64,000 nt of DNA from contig JAGASS010000016.1 in assembly GCA_017621655.1 (NCBI GenBank), positions 62,001-126,000 of the forward strand, in the 5' to 3' direction. The notes under the pieces were generated by a model. That model had not been told where the DNA came from. It worked only from the letters and a program-made list of their open reading frames with translations, and searched no databases. The translations under genes and the position numbers were made by a program. Shown in pieces: positions 24,698-33,613 of this stretch; position 1 is the stretch's first letter, and every line of letters starts with the position of its first letter. The stretch is from Clostridia bacterium. Its GTDB lineage: Bacteria > Bacillota > Clostridia > Oscillospirales > CAG-272.

Positions 24698-26983
24698 ATG
24701 CAGCTTTGCTCAAAATGCCACAAGCGGCTTGCGGTCGTCTTTGTCGGCAAAATGATAAACGATAAAATTGAAAACGAAGGCTATTGCCTGCGCTGTGCCA
24801 AGGGACTTGGTATTGCACAGGTCGACGCCCTTATGAATCAGTACGGTATCTCGGAGGACGATCTCGACCGTCTTGAGCCGGATATCGACGAAAATGATCT
24901 TCCCGCAGTAATTGATGAAGCGGACGACGAGGGAAAAGCTCCCGCAATCGACTTTATGAAGATCCTCGGCTCGGTCGGCGGAATGCCGCCCATGAGGGGC
25001 AGACCCGAAAAGAAGCCGAACGAAAAGAACGAAAAGAACAAAAAAGAGAAGGAAAAGAAGTTCCTTTCTCAGTATTGCACCTCGCTTACCGATAAGGCGA
25101 AAAACGGACTTCTCGATGCTATAATCGGACGTGACCGCGAGCTTCAGCGCGTTATGCAGATACTATGCCGCCGTCAGAAGAATAATCCTTGTCTAATCGG
25201 TGAGCCGGGTGTCGGAAAGACTGCGGTTGCAGAAGCACTTGCTTCCAAGATCGCATCGGGCGACGTTCCTTTCCGTCTCAAGGATAAGGAAGTGTATCTC
25301 GTTGATATGACCGCGCTCGTTGCAGGTACGCAGTTCAGAGGTCAGTTTGAAACGAGAATGAAGGGACTTATCGACGAGGTAAAGGCGCTCGGTAACGTTA
25401 TTCTGGTTATCGACGAGGTCCATACTATCGCGTCCGCAGGCGACGCTGAGGGCAGTATGAATGCCGCAAACATCCTCAAGCCCGCCCTTTCTCGCGGTGA
25501 GATCCAGGTCATCGGCGCAACGACACTGACCGAATACAGGAAATTCATCGAAAAGGACGCTGCGCTCGAACGTCGCTTCCAGCCCGTTATGATCGACGAG
25601 CCGTCGTTAAGCGACTGCGTTGAGATACTCAAGGGCATCAAAAATTATTATGAAAATTTCCACGGTATAACCGTCTCGAACGAGCTTCTTTATAAGGCGG
25701 TAAACCTTTCGGAGAGATATATAACTGACAGATACCTGCCCGATAAGGCAATAGACCTTCTTGACGAGGCACTTTCTTACGTTGCGCTTAAGTCAAAGGC
25801 GCTTAATGAATTCAGAGCAGCCGAGAAGGAAGCGATCGACGTTGCTACTCGCAAAGCCGAAATAGAGGCGCGCGAGGAGACCGAGCAGGAAGCACAGAAT
25901 AAGAAGTACGAGGAGCTTGCAGAGATAAAGGTCAAGGAGATAAACCTTAATCAGCGTCTCGACTCGCTCCGCGAGGAGAAGGAAAAGCTCGCGCTTACAG
26001 GCGCAGACCTCGCAAGAGTTATCGAAATATGGACGGGAGTTCCTGCGTCCTCGATAATGGAAAACGATTTTGCCAAGCTCGAGCGCCTTAAGGAAAGCAT
26101 ATCGGGTAAGATCATAGGACAGGATCACGCAGTTGACGCTGTCGTCCGCGCGATAAGAAGAAACCGCGCGGGAGTAAGCGCGAAGCGTAAGCCCGTTTCC
26201 TTTATATTTGCAGGACCGACGGGCGTTGGTAAGACTGAGCTTGTAAAGGTGCTCGCTTCAGAGCTTTTTGATTCGCCCGAAACGCTTATACGCCTTGATA
26301 TGTCGGAATTTATGGAGAAATTCTCAGTATCGAGGATAATAGGTGCTCCTCCCGGATACGTCGGCTACGATGAGGCAGGACAGCTGACCGAAAAGATCCG
26401 CCGTAAGCCGTACAGCGTAGTGCTTTTCGATGAGATCGAAAAGGCACATCCCGACGTAATGAATATTCTTCTGCAGATCCTCGACGACGGAAGAATCACC
26501 GACGCGCAGGGAAGAACTGTCAATTTTGAAAATACCGTTATAGTTATGACGACGAACGCCGGCTCGGAGGTATCTTCATCCTCTGCGGGCTTTTCTGCAA
26601 GCCGTCACGATTCAGATAAGGAACGCACCGAAAAGGCACTTTCTACCTTCTTGCGCCCGGAGTTTATTAACCGTGTAGACGAAATAATCGTATTTAACCG
26701 CTTAAGTAAAGAAAACTTCGCGGAAATTGCGAAGCTTATGCTTAACGATCTCGTTAGAGCTTTGGCTGAAAAGGATATCAAATTCGTCTATACCGATAAG
26801 GCGGCGAAAGCTATTGCCGATGCGTCGTTCAGCGATAAATACGGTGCGCGTAATATGCGCAGATATATTGAAAAAGAGGTCGAGGATAAGCTTGCAGATA
26901 AGCTTATCAGCGGCTATACCGAGAATATTTTCGGTATTTCTCTTGATCACGACGGCGAAAAGCTGACCGTTGAAACTATTTAA
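24698..26983 (+). CDS. ClpE-like AAA+ unfoldase with N-terminal zinc finger
   Basis: This is a 761-residue Hsp100/Clp ATPase with two AAA+ modules. The N-terminus carries a zinc finger (Cys4, Cys7, Cys30, Cys33: CSKC and CLRC), as in ClpE and McsA rather than ClpC. Module 1 has GEPGVGKTAVAEAL and VILVIDEVHT; a charged coiled middle segment follows; module 2 has GPTGVGKTELVKVL, VVLFDEIEKAHPDV and ILLQILDDGRITD. An AGF tripeptide in the SSSAGFSASR loop is a candidate ClpP-docking motif. ClpE disaggregates or unfolds proteins for ClpP. It sits at the end of a housekeeping operon, without ctsR, mcsA or mcsB. Confidence 0.87.
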   Translation: MQLCSKCHKRLAVVFVGKMINDKIENEGYCLRCAKGLGIAQVDALMNQYGISEDDLDRLEPDIDENDLPAVIDEADDEGKAPAIDFMKILGSVGGMPPMRGRPEKKPNEKNEKNKKEKEKKFLSQYCTSLTDKAKNGLLDAIIGRDRELQRVMQILCRRQKNNPCLIGEPGVGKTAVAEALASKIASGDVPFRLKDKEVYLVDMTALVAGTQFRGQFETRMKGLIDEVKALGNVILVIDEVHTIASAGDAEGSMNAANILKPALSRGEIQVIGATTLTEYRKFIEKDAALERRFQPVMIDEPSLSDCVEILKGIKNYYENFHGITVSNELLYKAVNLSERYITDRYLPDKAIDLLDEALSYVALKSKALNEFRAAEKEAIDVATRKAEIEAREETEQEAQNKKYEELAEIKVKEINLNQRLDSLREEKEKLALTGADLARVIEIWTGVPASSIMENDFAKLERLKESISGKIIGQDHAVDAVVRAIRRNRAGVSAKRKPVSFIFAGPTGVGKTELVKVLASELFDSPETLIRLDMSEFMEKFSVSRIIGAPPGYVGYDEAGQLTEKIRRKPYSVVLFDEIEKAHPDVMNILLQILDDGRITDAQGRTVNFENTVIVMTTNAGSEVSSSSAGFSASRHDSDKERTEKALSTFLRPEFINRVDEIIVFNRLSKENFAEIAKLMLNDLVRALAEKDIKFVYTDKAAKAIADASFSDKYGARNMRRYIEKEVEDKLADKLISGYTENIFGISLDHDGEKLTVETI

Positions 26984-26992
26984 GCTTGATTT

Positions 26993-27182
26993 TATTCGGC
27001 GGGAGCAAGCCCCCGCCCTACAAAAACGTGGTAAAAATCTGTAAAATAGCGATTAGACTGAGCGGAGGAGCAGCGGACCGTCGAGGACGCCGGTCCCTAC
27101 AAATCACGTGGCGTAGCTTCGTTGCGTTCTATTGGATTCCCCTTTGTCGGGCTTGGCTCAGGATGACCGCAGAATGCTTCTA
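26993..27182. repeat. Mosaic of degenerate intergenic repeat elements
   Basis: The gap between the ClpE-like gene and the P-type ATPase homologue holds two imperfect GC-rich hairpins. Each ends in CCCTACAAA and is followed within a few bases by ACGTGG: GGCGGGAGC..GCCCCCGCCCTACAAA near 26998-27027, and GCGGACCGTC..GCCGGTCCCTACAAAT near 27072-27108. A CTCAGGATGACCGCAGAATG segment near 27158-27177 resembles dispersed TCAGGATGAC-type intergenic repeats of gut bacteria. The region is GC-rich against its AT-rich surroundings and has no supported gene. Confidence 0.5.
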
Positions 27183-27206
27183 AATCTCAAAGAAAGGAGA
27201 GCAGAT

Positions 27207-29999
27207 ATGGCTGAAAAATGGTATGATAAATCTGCCGTGCAGACTGCAACTATTCTCGGCACGAACGTCGGAACGGGACTAGACCGTGAAGAAGTACGCA
27301 GACGAAGAAAGCTTGACGGTGAAAACGATATATACCCGACACCAAAGAAAAACTATAAGACATATCTTGCTCACCTTCTGACGGATTTTAATTCGCTTCT
27401 CATGCTGACTGTGCTTCTCATAGCCGCAATATTTGAGGAGACTGAAAACCTGTTCGTTATGTTCGCGGTGCTTATTACCTACTATATCGTCGCAATGGTA
27501 ACGTATATGAAGTCGCAAAGCGTCCTTGACGATATGGGTAAGGGAGCGCTTCCGAACGCAAAGGTGCTTCGCGAGGGAAGAGTATATATGATCAAGCAGC
27601 GGCGTCTTGTCCGCGGCGACGTTATTTATATTTCTGCAGGCGATATCGTGCCGTGTGACGCGCGTCTTATTGAAAGTAATGACCTTGAAGTTCTTGAGGT
27701 GAACGTAACGGGTGTTACTCACGCTGTGCGTAAATCATCGCGCTTCGAGGAGTACCACGATATTGCCCCTGCAAATCAGAAGAATATGCTCTTCGCGTCG
27801 TCTATCGTAACAAAAGGTAACGCAAAAGCTATCTGCTGTGAGATCGGCGGCGAGACGCTGGTCTGCAAGATGAAGAAAAATCAGCCGATCGTTTCTCACG
27901 AGCGACTGCAGGTGTTCGAGCGCATAGCGGTATTCTGCCGCCGTTGGACGCTTGCAATGACGACGGGCGTTTTCATTTTGACCGCATTGTCGCTTCTTGT
28001 CGAATCAACGAATAACGGCATCTTCCCGTCGTTTATGACAGGCGTTTCTCTTGCTGTATCGTCTATGAGCGAGTTTTATACCGCGTTCGGCTATATAGTC
28101 CTCGCCTGCGGCATATTCGGTGCGCTCAACCGCAAAAAAGAGGTAAACAGAGGCGCGCTGATAAAAAACAGCTCAAAGCTTGAGGACCTTAAAAACCTCA
28201 CTTGCCTGATTGTGCCTAAGGAAGGCGCATTCAATATACGCGGAATGTCGCTCGAAAAGGTGTTTGCAAACGGAGACGTATATGCAAAGGAAGACCGCGG
28301 CTTCAAGAAAAACGCCGCAAGAGTTCTACGATACGCGCTTATCTCAACGGGTAAGTACGGAGCAGGAATGCTCACGCGTAACAATATGCTCGGCGAGAAC
28401 ATATATACCTCTGAAGAGGACGCAATAATCAAGGCGGCAGAGGGGCTGAGCGAATATAATATAGGTCTTGAAAAACGCTACCCGATGGTCGAGCACGTCG
28501 ACCGCGGAACGCGTGGCTCTGCCTTCGATACAACTCTCGTTCACTATGAAAACGGCTTTTTCGTAAGCTTGCGCGGCGACTATTCAAGTATTCTTCCTCT
28601 TTGCCGCTACTATACTGAGGACAGCCGAGTTTATACCATGACCGACGAGAAGCTGAATAACTTCTATATCGAAGCGGAAAAGCTTGCCCGTCAGTCATAC
28701 AGAGTAATAGCGATAGCGTCAAAGGATACCGTTTATAATAATCTCAGGCGTGTAGCCAACTGTCATACCGAGCTTACCCTCGAGGGTCTGCTCGCGATAA
28801 GAGAGCCGATTCTTCCTGATGCGGCAAAGAACGTTCTGCGCTGTAAGAACGCAGGAATTAAGGTAATTATGCTCTCGCCCGACGAAAGCGAAAATAACGC
28901 GGTAGTTGCCGAATCTCTCGGTATTGCTGCGGGACCCGATCAGCTTGTGACCGGAAGGGCGCTTTCGGGAATGAAGGAAGGAATTATCAGAGCCGATCTT
29001 GATAAATATACTGTGTATCAGGGCTTGTCACTGACTCAAAAACGAATGATAGTCCGCTATTTGCAGGAAAAGGGTGAAAAGGTCGGCTATCTCTGCTCGG
29101 AGCTTGACGAGATAATTCTTATGAAGGAAGCCGACGTCGGCTTTGCGCAAAGTGTAACGCTTTCGGATCGTATGGGCGGTAGCGGCGTTGACCTATCAAG
29201 ACATAATATCCCTATTTACAGTAAAGACGCAAATTCGGGGCAGATCGGCTGCGAGGCGCTGAAATTTGTATCAGACGTTATCGTTTCCGAACCCGATTCC
29301 TCGGGAACGGGCGGCTTTAACGCAATCGTCGATTCTTTCCTTTGCTCAAAATCTGTGTATTATAATCTGCACAGAATGCTTAAATATATGATAAGCACGC
29401 AGATAGCTCGGCTTCTGCTTGTATTCATATCACTTCTTTGCGGATTTACCGCGCTTATTCCCTCACAGATTCTTTTCCTTGGTCTTGTAACCGACTTCGC
29501 GGCGATAATCATAATCGCCTTTGAAAAGCCCGATTATTCGCTTGTAAAAGCATCAGCGAACGTCGGCGGTAAGCTGCATAATCCCTTTATTAAGAATCCC
29601 GAAGCCGCGCTGATGGGCATTCTTTGGGCGGTTGTTACCGCGGTCAGCGCTATGCTGTTGACTAAGAACTCAGTAATGCCCGAATCAGCCGTTACTGCAT
29701 ATTGCTTCGTAAGCTTCATTATTGCGCAGATAGCGATGCTGAACGAATGTAAACGAGAGCAGAGCGTTTTCGATAAGAACGTAAGAGTGAACGGCGCGTA
29801 TGTTACGATGCTTGTAGTTGTCGTTGGGTTCATCGCATTCGCATTTGCTTTGCCAAGCTTTGGAAAGCTGTTTGGAATTGTTCGTATGTCGCCATATGCG
29901 GCTCTTGCGGCTTTGATTCCTGCCGTGATCCTGACGGCGGCTTACGAGATCTTCAAGGCGATCACGCGTCCGAAAAAAGATAAAAAAGTGCATAAATAA
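27207..29999 (+). CDS. P-type ATPase-like membrane protein lacking all catalytic motifs (pseudo-ATPase)
   Basis: This 931-residue protein has the layout of a cation P-type ATPase: an N-terminal cytosolic tail, membrane helices near 60-100, an actuator-like domain (GREGRVYMIKQRRLVRGDVI-type segment, about 115-230), helices near 250-310, a large cytosolic region (about 320-700) and six C-terminal helices including ILFLGLVTD. Each catalytic motif is replaced. TGES is TGVT (168-171); PEGL in helix 4 is SEFY; DKTGT, with the phosphorylated Asp, is PKEGA (337-341); KGA is RGD (456-458); TGD is SPD (557-559); GDGVND is CSELDE. The frame is intact and starts at 27207 behind AAAGGAG; the upstream in-frame codons lie in repeat DNA. 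It cannot be a normal pump; a sensor, scaffold or regulatory role is inferred. Confidence 0.85.
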   Translation: MAEKWYDKSAVQTATILGTNVGTGLDREEVRRRRKLDGENDIYPTPKKNYKTYLAHLLTDFNSLLMLTVLLIAAIFEETENLFVMFAVLITYYIVAMVTYMKSQSVLDDMGKGALPNAKVLREGRVYMIKQRRLVRGDVIYISAGDIVPCDARLIESNDLEVLEVNVTGVTHAVRKSSRFEEYHDIAPANQKNMLFASSIVTKGNAKAICCEIGGETLVCKMKKNQPIVSHERLQVFERIAVFCRRWTLAMTTGVFILTALSLLVESTNNGIFPSFMTGVSLAVSSMSEFYTAFGYIVLACGIFGALNRKKEVNRGALIKNSSKLEDLKNLTCLIVPKEGAFNIRGMSLEKVFANGDVYAKEDRGFKKNAARVLRYALISTGKYGAGMLTRNNMLGENIYTSEEDAIIKAAEGLSEYNIGLEKRYPMVEHVDRGTRGSAFDTTLVHYENGFFVSLRGDYSSILPLCRYYTEDSRVYTMTDEKLNNFYIEAEKLARQSYRVIAIASKDTVYNNLRRVANCHTELTLEGLLAIREPILPDAAKNVLRCKNAGIKVIMLSPDESENNAVVAESLGIAAGPDQLVTGRALSGMKEGIIRADLDKYTVYQGLSLTQKRMIVRYLQEKGEKVGYLCSELDEIILMKEADVGFAQSVTLSDRMGGSGVDLSRHNIPIYSKDANSGQIGCEALKFVSDVIVSEPDSSGTGGFNAIVDSFLCSKSVYYNLHRMLKYMISTQIARLLLVFISLLCGFTALIPSQILFLGLVTDFAAIIIIAFEKPDYSLVKASANVGGKLHNPFIKNPEAALMGILWAVVTAVSAMLLTKNSVMPESAVTAYCFVSFIIAQIAMLNECKREQSVFDKNVRVNGAYVTMLVVVVGFIAFAFALPSFGKLFGIVRMSPYAALAALIPAVILTAAYEIFKAITRPKKDKKVHK

Positions 30000-30000
30000 A

Positions 30001-30037
30001 AAATGACCGAAAACGTTAGGTTTTCGGTCATTTTTTT
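30001..30037. terminator. Bidirectional terminator
   Basis: A 14-base stem (AAATGACCGAAAAC with GTTTTCGGTCATTT, loop GTTAG) with A and T tracts on both sides separates the P-type ATPase homologue from the converging PHP gene. Confidence 0.93.
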
Positions 30038-31076
30038 ACTGTATTTCGTCTATGAAGTAAGCTCTTGAATACGCCTTGTATCCTTGTGCATCTGTAACTG
30101 TCACGCGGATATATGCAGGCGGATCGGTCTTTAGCTTGTGCGCTGAATCGGCGATGTAGGATTTGAGGTCAAATACCGCTTCTGTGTGCGGCACTCCGTC
30201 CTTGGATCTTACGCATCTGTTGTGACGTCTTTCGGTTGCAACTTCAACTGACACTGCAGGAGAGGTTTTGACGGTGAGTATGCCGTCCTCAATATAGAGA
30301 TCGTGTATCTCGGTACCTGTCGACGAATAAAAATCGCCGTTTTCAAGCGCGGTCATAACGGTGGTATAATCAAGCTTGTCTGCCTTGATCATTACCCAGC
30401 CACCGAAATAGTCCCAGAAGGTGTCCTTTTTGCCGTGCGCGTCGTCTGTAGCGAGAGGGAAGACGTTTTCACCGAGAGCGAGAAGATCGTCAAGCGGCTG
30501 AACTGTATCGGGATAGCCGCTTCTTGCGCACCCTGCGTTATACACCTCAACGCCCCAAACGCCCTTAAGCTTTGAATAGAACGGGTAGTGGTTGAGCGAC
30601 CATACGGGATGATTGTAGGAGACGATAAAGCCGTCTTCCTTAGCGGCTGCAATTACCTCGTTCATTGACTCGGGAGTAAAGGTCCTCTTGAAGTCGATCT
30701 CCTTCATTTCATCAGCCATATACTGTTCGGCATGAGCAGGCCAAAGGCGTGACTTCGAGTATACAGAGCAGACCGTCTTGTTTGGGTCCTTGGCATAGAG
30801 ATTCATGTGACAGGTCTCGCGGTAGCTGTACGCACCGTGAGTGATCTCGGCGTTTGTCGCGAGCTCAACGGCGGTTATCGCAAGAAACTCATCGTCGTCA
30901 AGGTCCTTGTGCGGCACCATCGCTTCGTGGTCGGTAAAAGCGACGACGGAATATCCGCGCTTCTTGTATTCTTCCTTTATCTCCTCGGGGGTAAGCGATC
31001 CGTCGGAGATCGTCGTGTGAACGTGAAGATTCGCCTTATAATAATTACCTTTTTCGGGTAAAAGGTGCTTTTTCAT
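30036..31076 (-). CDS. PHP domain-containing metal-dependent hydrolase
   Basis: This 346-residue cytosolic protein has a PHP (polymerase and histidinol phosphatase) domain. Metal-binding motifs visible are ANLHVHTTISDG, VAFTDHEAM, a conserved SYNHPVW and ATDDAHGK. A C-terminal beta-rich extension (about 255-346) follows. PHP enzymes hydrolyse phosphoesters; the family name alone does not give the substrate. It starts 4 bases after the phosphoribosyltransferase gene and is cotranscribed with it, which may point to nucleotide or phosphosugar salvage (inference). Confidence 0.82.
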   Translation of the reverse strand: MKKHLLPEKGNYYKANLHVHTTISDGSLTPEEIKEEYKKRGYSVVAFTDHEAMVPHKDLDDDEFLAITAVELATNAEITHGAYSYRETCHMNLYAKDPNKTVCSVYSKSRLWPAHAEQYMADEMKEIDFKRTFTPESMNEVIAAAKEDGFIVSYNHPVWSLNHYPFYSKLKGVWGVEVYNAGCARSGYPDTVQPLDDLLALGENVFPLATDDAHGKKDTFWDYFGGWVMIKADKLDYTTVMTALENGDFYSSTGTEIHDLYIEDGILTVKTSPAVSVEVATERRHNRCVRSKDGVPHTEAVFDLKSYIADSAHKLKTDPPAYIRVTVTDAQGYKAYSRAYFIDEIQ

Positions 31077-31080
31077 AGGA

Positions 31081-31638
31081 TCACTCCATTACAGTTCCGT
31101 CGGGATGGAAAAGCGGAAGCTTTTCAAGGTATACGATATCGGGGCGCTCCTGAGCGTCGCCCTCAGCAAGTATACATGCCTTTCCTACGATGATTCCGCC
31201 TGCCTGTTCAACGAGGACAGCAAGTGCGTTAAGGGATTCACCTGTCGAGATAACGTCGTCAACGAGCAGGATCTTTTTGCCCTTCATTCTCTCGGCATCC
31301 ATGCCGTCAAGATACAGGTGCTGATCTGCATCGGTAGTGATCGAACGGACGGGAACGTCAAAGACGCTCGTCATATAGAGCTTCGGGTGCTTACGCGCGA
31401 CGAAATAGAAATCGTCCTCGCGCTGTCTTGCCATTTCGTGTGCAAGCGGAATACCCTTTGCCTCTGCGGTTATAAGGTAGTCGTATTCGGGAACGATCTT
31501 AAGGAGGTCGCGTGCGCAGGCAACAGTAAGCTCTGCGTCACCGAAAATTACGAATGCGCCGATACTGAGGTTTTCGTTTACGGGGCAGATAGGAAGATGT
31601 CTTTGAAGCCCCGCGATTGTCATTTTATGAGTGAGCAT
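31081..31638 (-). CDS. Purine phosphoribosyltransferase-like protein (adenine/xanthine type)
   Basis: This 185-residue type I phosphoribosyltransferase carries the PRPP-binding motif KILLVDDVISTGES (about 120-133), and an upstream segment YDYLITAEAKGIPLAHEMAR like that of adenine and xanthine phosphoribosyltransferases. It would join a base to PRPP to make a nucleotide; the base cannot be decided. The start at 31638 is favoured by AAAGGA 8 bases upstream; the longer frame starts inside the ribosome-site region. First gene of a two-gene operon with the PHP protein. Confidence 0.82.
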   Translation of the reverse strand: MLTHKMTIAGLQRHLPICPVNENLSIGAFVIFGDAELTVACARDLLKIVPEYDYLITAEAKGIPLAHEMARQREDDFYFVARKHPKLYMTSVFDVPVRSITTDADQHLYLDGMDAERMKGKKILLVDDVISTGESLNALAVLVEQAGGIIVGKACILAEGDAQERPDIVYLEKLPLFHPDGTVME

Positions 31639-31672
31639 GATAGTCATCCTTTCCATAATAACTCTACTATAG

Positions 31673-31700
31673 ATTATATCTCAAAAATGCAAAAAGTCAA
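31673..31700 (-). promoter_or_regulatory. Sigma-A promoter for the phosphoribosyltransferase-PHP operon
   Basis: On the minus strand, TTGACT (31695-31700), a 16-base spacer and TATAAT (31673-31678). No purine riboswitch or PurR box is recognisable. Confidence 0.75.
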
Positions 31701-31740
31701 GATAATTTACTTCTATTCTTATAATAATCAATAAAAATAC

Positions 31741-31769
31741 TTGAATTATTCAGAAAGGTCTGCTATAAT
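31741..31769 (+). promoter_or_regulatory. Sigma-A promoter for the Gfo/Idh/MocA gene
   Basis: TTGAAT (31741-31746), a 17-base spacer and TATAAT (31764-31769). It is divergent from the phosphoribosyltransferase promoter. Confidence 0.78.
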
Positions 31770-31805
31770 ATATTATGTATAATTGTATAATGGGAGTATT
31801 ATCTG

Positions 31806-32930
31806 ATGAATATAGGACTGCTCGGCTTCGGAGCTATGGGAAAGACGCATACCTATTCGGTTAAAAACCTGCCGTTCTTCTACGGAGCCGGATATGAAAA
31901 CGATAAAATAGTCGCTCTCTGCTCGGGGCATTATGAGAACGCTGTCAAAGCAGTTAATGAGTTTTCCCTTGGACGCGCCTGCAAAAGCGAGGACGAGATC
32001 ATAAACGATCCGAATATTGATATAGTCGATATTTGCACGCCGAATATTTATCACTATGAAACCGTTAAAAAGGCACTTAATGCGGGTAAACACGTTTACT
32101 GCGAAAAACCGCTTGCGGTCACTTACGAAGAAGCAAAGGAGCTTTGCAATCTAGCCGAAGGCAAGGGACTTACTTGCCGTATCGTATTCAATAACCGCTT
32201 TATGCCGGCAGTAATGAGAGCGAAGGAAATTGTGGAAAGCGGACGGCTCGGAAACGTGATAACCTTCCGCGTCGCTTATCTTCACGCAAGCTGTATTGAC
32301 CCAAACAAAAAGGCGGGCTGGAAGCAGGATCGCGACATCTGCGGCGGCGGAGTTCTTTTCGACCTCGGCTCGCACGCTATCGACCTCGTCCGTCACCTTT
32401 GCGGCGAGATAGCTTCGGTCAGCGGCAGAAGTCAGATATATCATAAGAACCGTCTCGGCGTTGACGGCAAAGCGTGGGAAACCAACGCTGACGAAGCGTT
32501 TTACATTACAGCTGAGCTTGAAAACGGCGGTATGGGAACTATCGAAGCAAATAAGCTCGCTATCGGAACGAATGACGATCTCTCGTTTGAAATATACGGT
32601 GAAAAGGGTGCGCTCAAGTATTCGCTTATGCAGCCGAACTATCTGCGGTATTACGACGGAGATAGAGCAGGAGGCGTTTTAGGCGGAGACGGCGGATTTA
32701 CCGATATCGAATGTGTCGGCAGATACCCAGCGCCGGGCGGAATTTTCCCGTCGTTCAAAGCCCCCGTCGGCTGGCTTATGGGACACGTTGAGTCTTACCG
32801 CGACTTCCTTGACGCGATAAAGAAGGGAAGCGTATCGAAGCCGGATTTTAAGGACGGAGCGAGAGTACAGCTTATAATGGAGAAGGCATACGAGTCGGCT
32901 GATAACGGCTCGGTAGACATTCGCGTTTGA
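31806..32930 (+). CDS. Gfo/Idh/MocA family NAD(P)-dependent oxidoreductase
   Basis: This 374-residue dehydrogenase-like protein has a Rossmann nucleotide-binding loop at the N-terminus (GLLGFGAMGKTH) and the family motif EKPLAVTYEEA near residue 99. The C-terminal domain contains GGGVLFDLGSHAIDLVRHL, with the Asp/His pair expected at the active site. These enzymes oxidise or reduce sugars, inositols and related compounds; the substrate is not readable. No transporter or other sugar gene is adjacent; coaE follows after 38 bases. Confidence 0.88.
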   Translation: MNIGLLGFGAMGKTHTYSVKNLPFFYGAGYENDKIVALCSGHYENAVKAVNEFSLGRACKSEDEIINDPNIDIVDICTPNIYHYETVKKALNAGKHVYCEKPLAVTYEEAKELCNLAEGKGLTCRIVFNNRFMPAVMRAKEIVESGRLGNVITFRVAYLHASCIDPNKKAGWKQDRDICGGGVLFDLGSHAIDLVRHLCGEIASVSGRSQIYHKNRLGVDGKAWETNADEAFYITAELENGGMGTIEANKLAIGTNDDLSFEIYGEKGALKYSLMQPNYLRYYDGDRAGGVLGGDGGFTDIECVGRYPAPGGIFPSFKAPVGWLMGHVESYRDFLDAIKKGSVSKPDFKDGARVQLIMEKAYESADNGSVDIRV

Positions 32931-32934
32931 CCGA

Positions 32935-32955
32935 CCGACGGCGGTTTTCCGTCGG
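32935..32955 (+). other. Short hairpin between the oxidoreductase gene and coaE
   Basis: A 7-base stem (CCGACGG with CCGTCGG) and 7-base loop lies just before the coaE ribosome site. It lacks a T tract, so it is not a standard terminator; it may stabilise the message or be incidental. Confidence 0.35.
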
Positions 32956-32968
32956 AGAATGAGGAACT

Positions 32969-33586
32969 ATGCTTACAGTAGGACTGACGGGCAGCTCGGG
33001 AAGCGGTAAGGGTTACGTATCCGACATAATGAAGAGCGTCGGAATACCTTGCCTTGATACCGATAAGGTCTGCCGTGACGTCTATATGAAGGGAAACGAG
33101 TGCTACGACGATCTTGTGCGCAATTTCGGAGATATTATTCTCGGAGATGACGGCGAGATCGACCGAAAGAAGCTCTTTAACCTTACCTTTACGGATAAAG
33201 AAAAATACGAGCAGTTAAATTCTATCGCTTTTTATCACATAATGCGTCAGACGAAAAAATGGCTCGATGAGCGCGAGAGCGAGGGCGAGAAGATAGTCGT
33301 TATCGACGCGCCGATGCTTTACGAAAGCGGATTTGATAAGATGTGTCAAAAGGTAATTTGCGTGACCGCCGACACACCGACACAGGTCAGCCGTATCATG
33401 AAGCGCGACGGTATCTCAGAAGAAGAGGCGCGCGTTCGCCTGAGCAAGCAGAAGGCGAATATTTACTATACCTCAAAGGCGGATTACGAGCTTAATAACT
33501 CGATCCGTAACGAGCACAATATTTACACCGAAACTACGCGTCTTGTCGGCGTTTTGCGCCGCCACGAGGCGAGGATTAATAAGTAA
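32969..33586 (+). CDS. coaE: Dephospho-CoA kinase
   Basis: CoaE phosphorylates dephospho-CoA in the last step of coenzyme A synthesis. The 205-residue length is normal. The P-loop reads GLTGSSGSGKGYVSDI: the lysine is followed by Gly rather than the usual Ser/Thr, a form also seen in adenylate kinases. The family motif LDTDKVCRDVY and the lid region IMKRDGISEEEARVRLSKQ are present, followed by YELNNSIRNEH. GAGGAA precedes the ATG. Confidence 0.9.
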   Translation: MLTVGLTGSSGSGKGYVSDIMKSVGIPCLDTDKVCRDVYMKGNECYDDLVRNFGDIILGDDGEIDRKKLFNLTFTDKEKYEQLNSIAFYHIMRQTKKWLDERESEGEKIVVIDAPMLYESGFDKMCQKVICVTADTPTQVSRIMKRDGISEEEARVRLSKQKANIYYTSKADYELNNSIRNEHNIYTETTRLVGVLRRHEARINK

Positions 33587-33613
33587 ATTATAATTCCGAA
33601 GGAGAATTTGAAA

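Noticed and set aside
26986..27183. 65-codon open frame in the gap after the ClpE-like gene
   Set aside because: It is made of the intergenic hairpin repeats, and peptides of this kind are typical false genes from such repeats.
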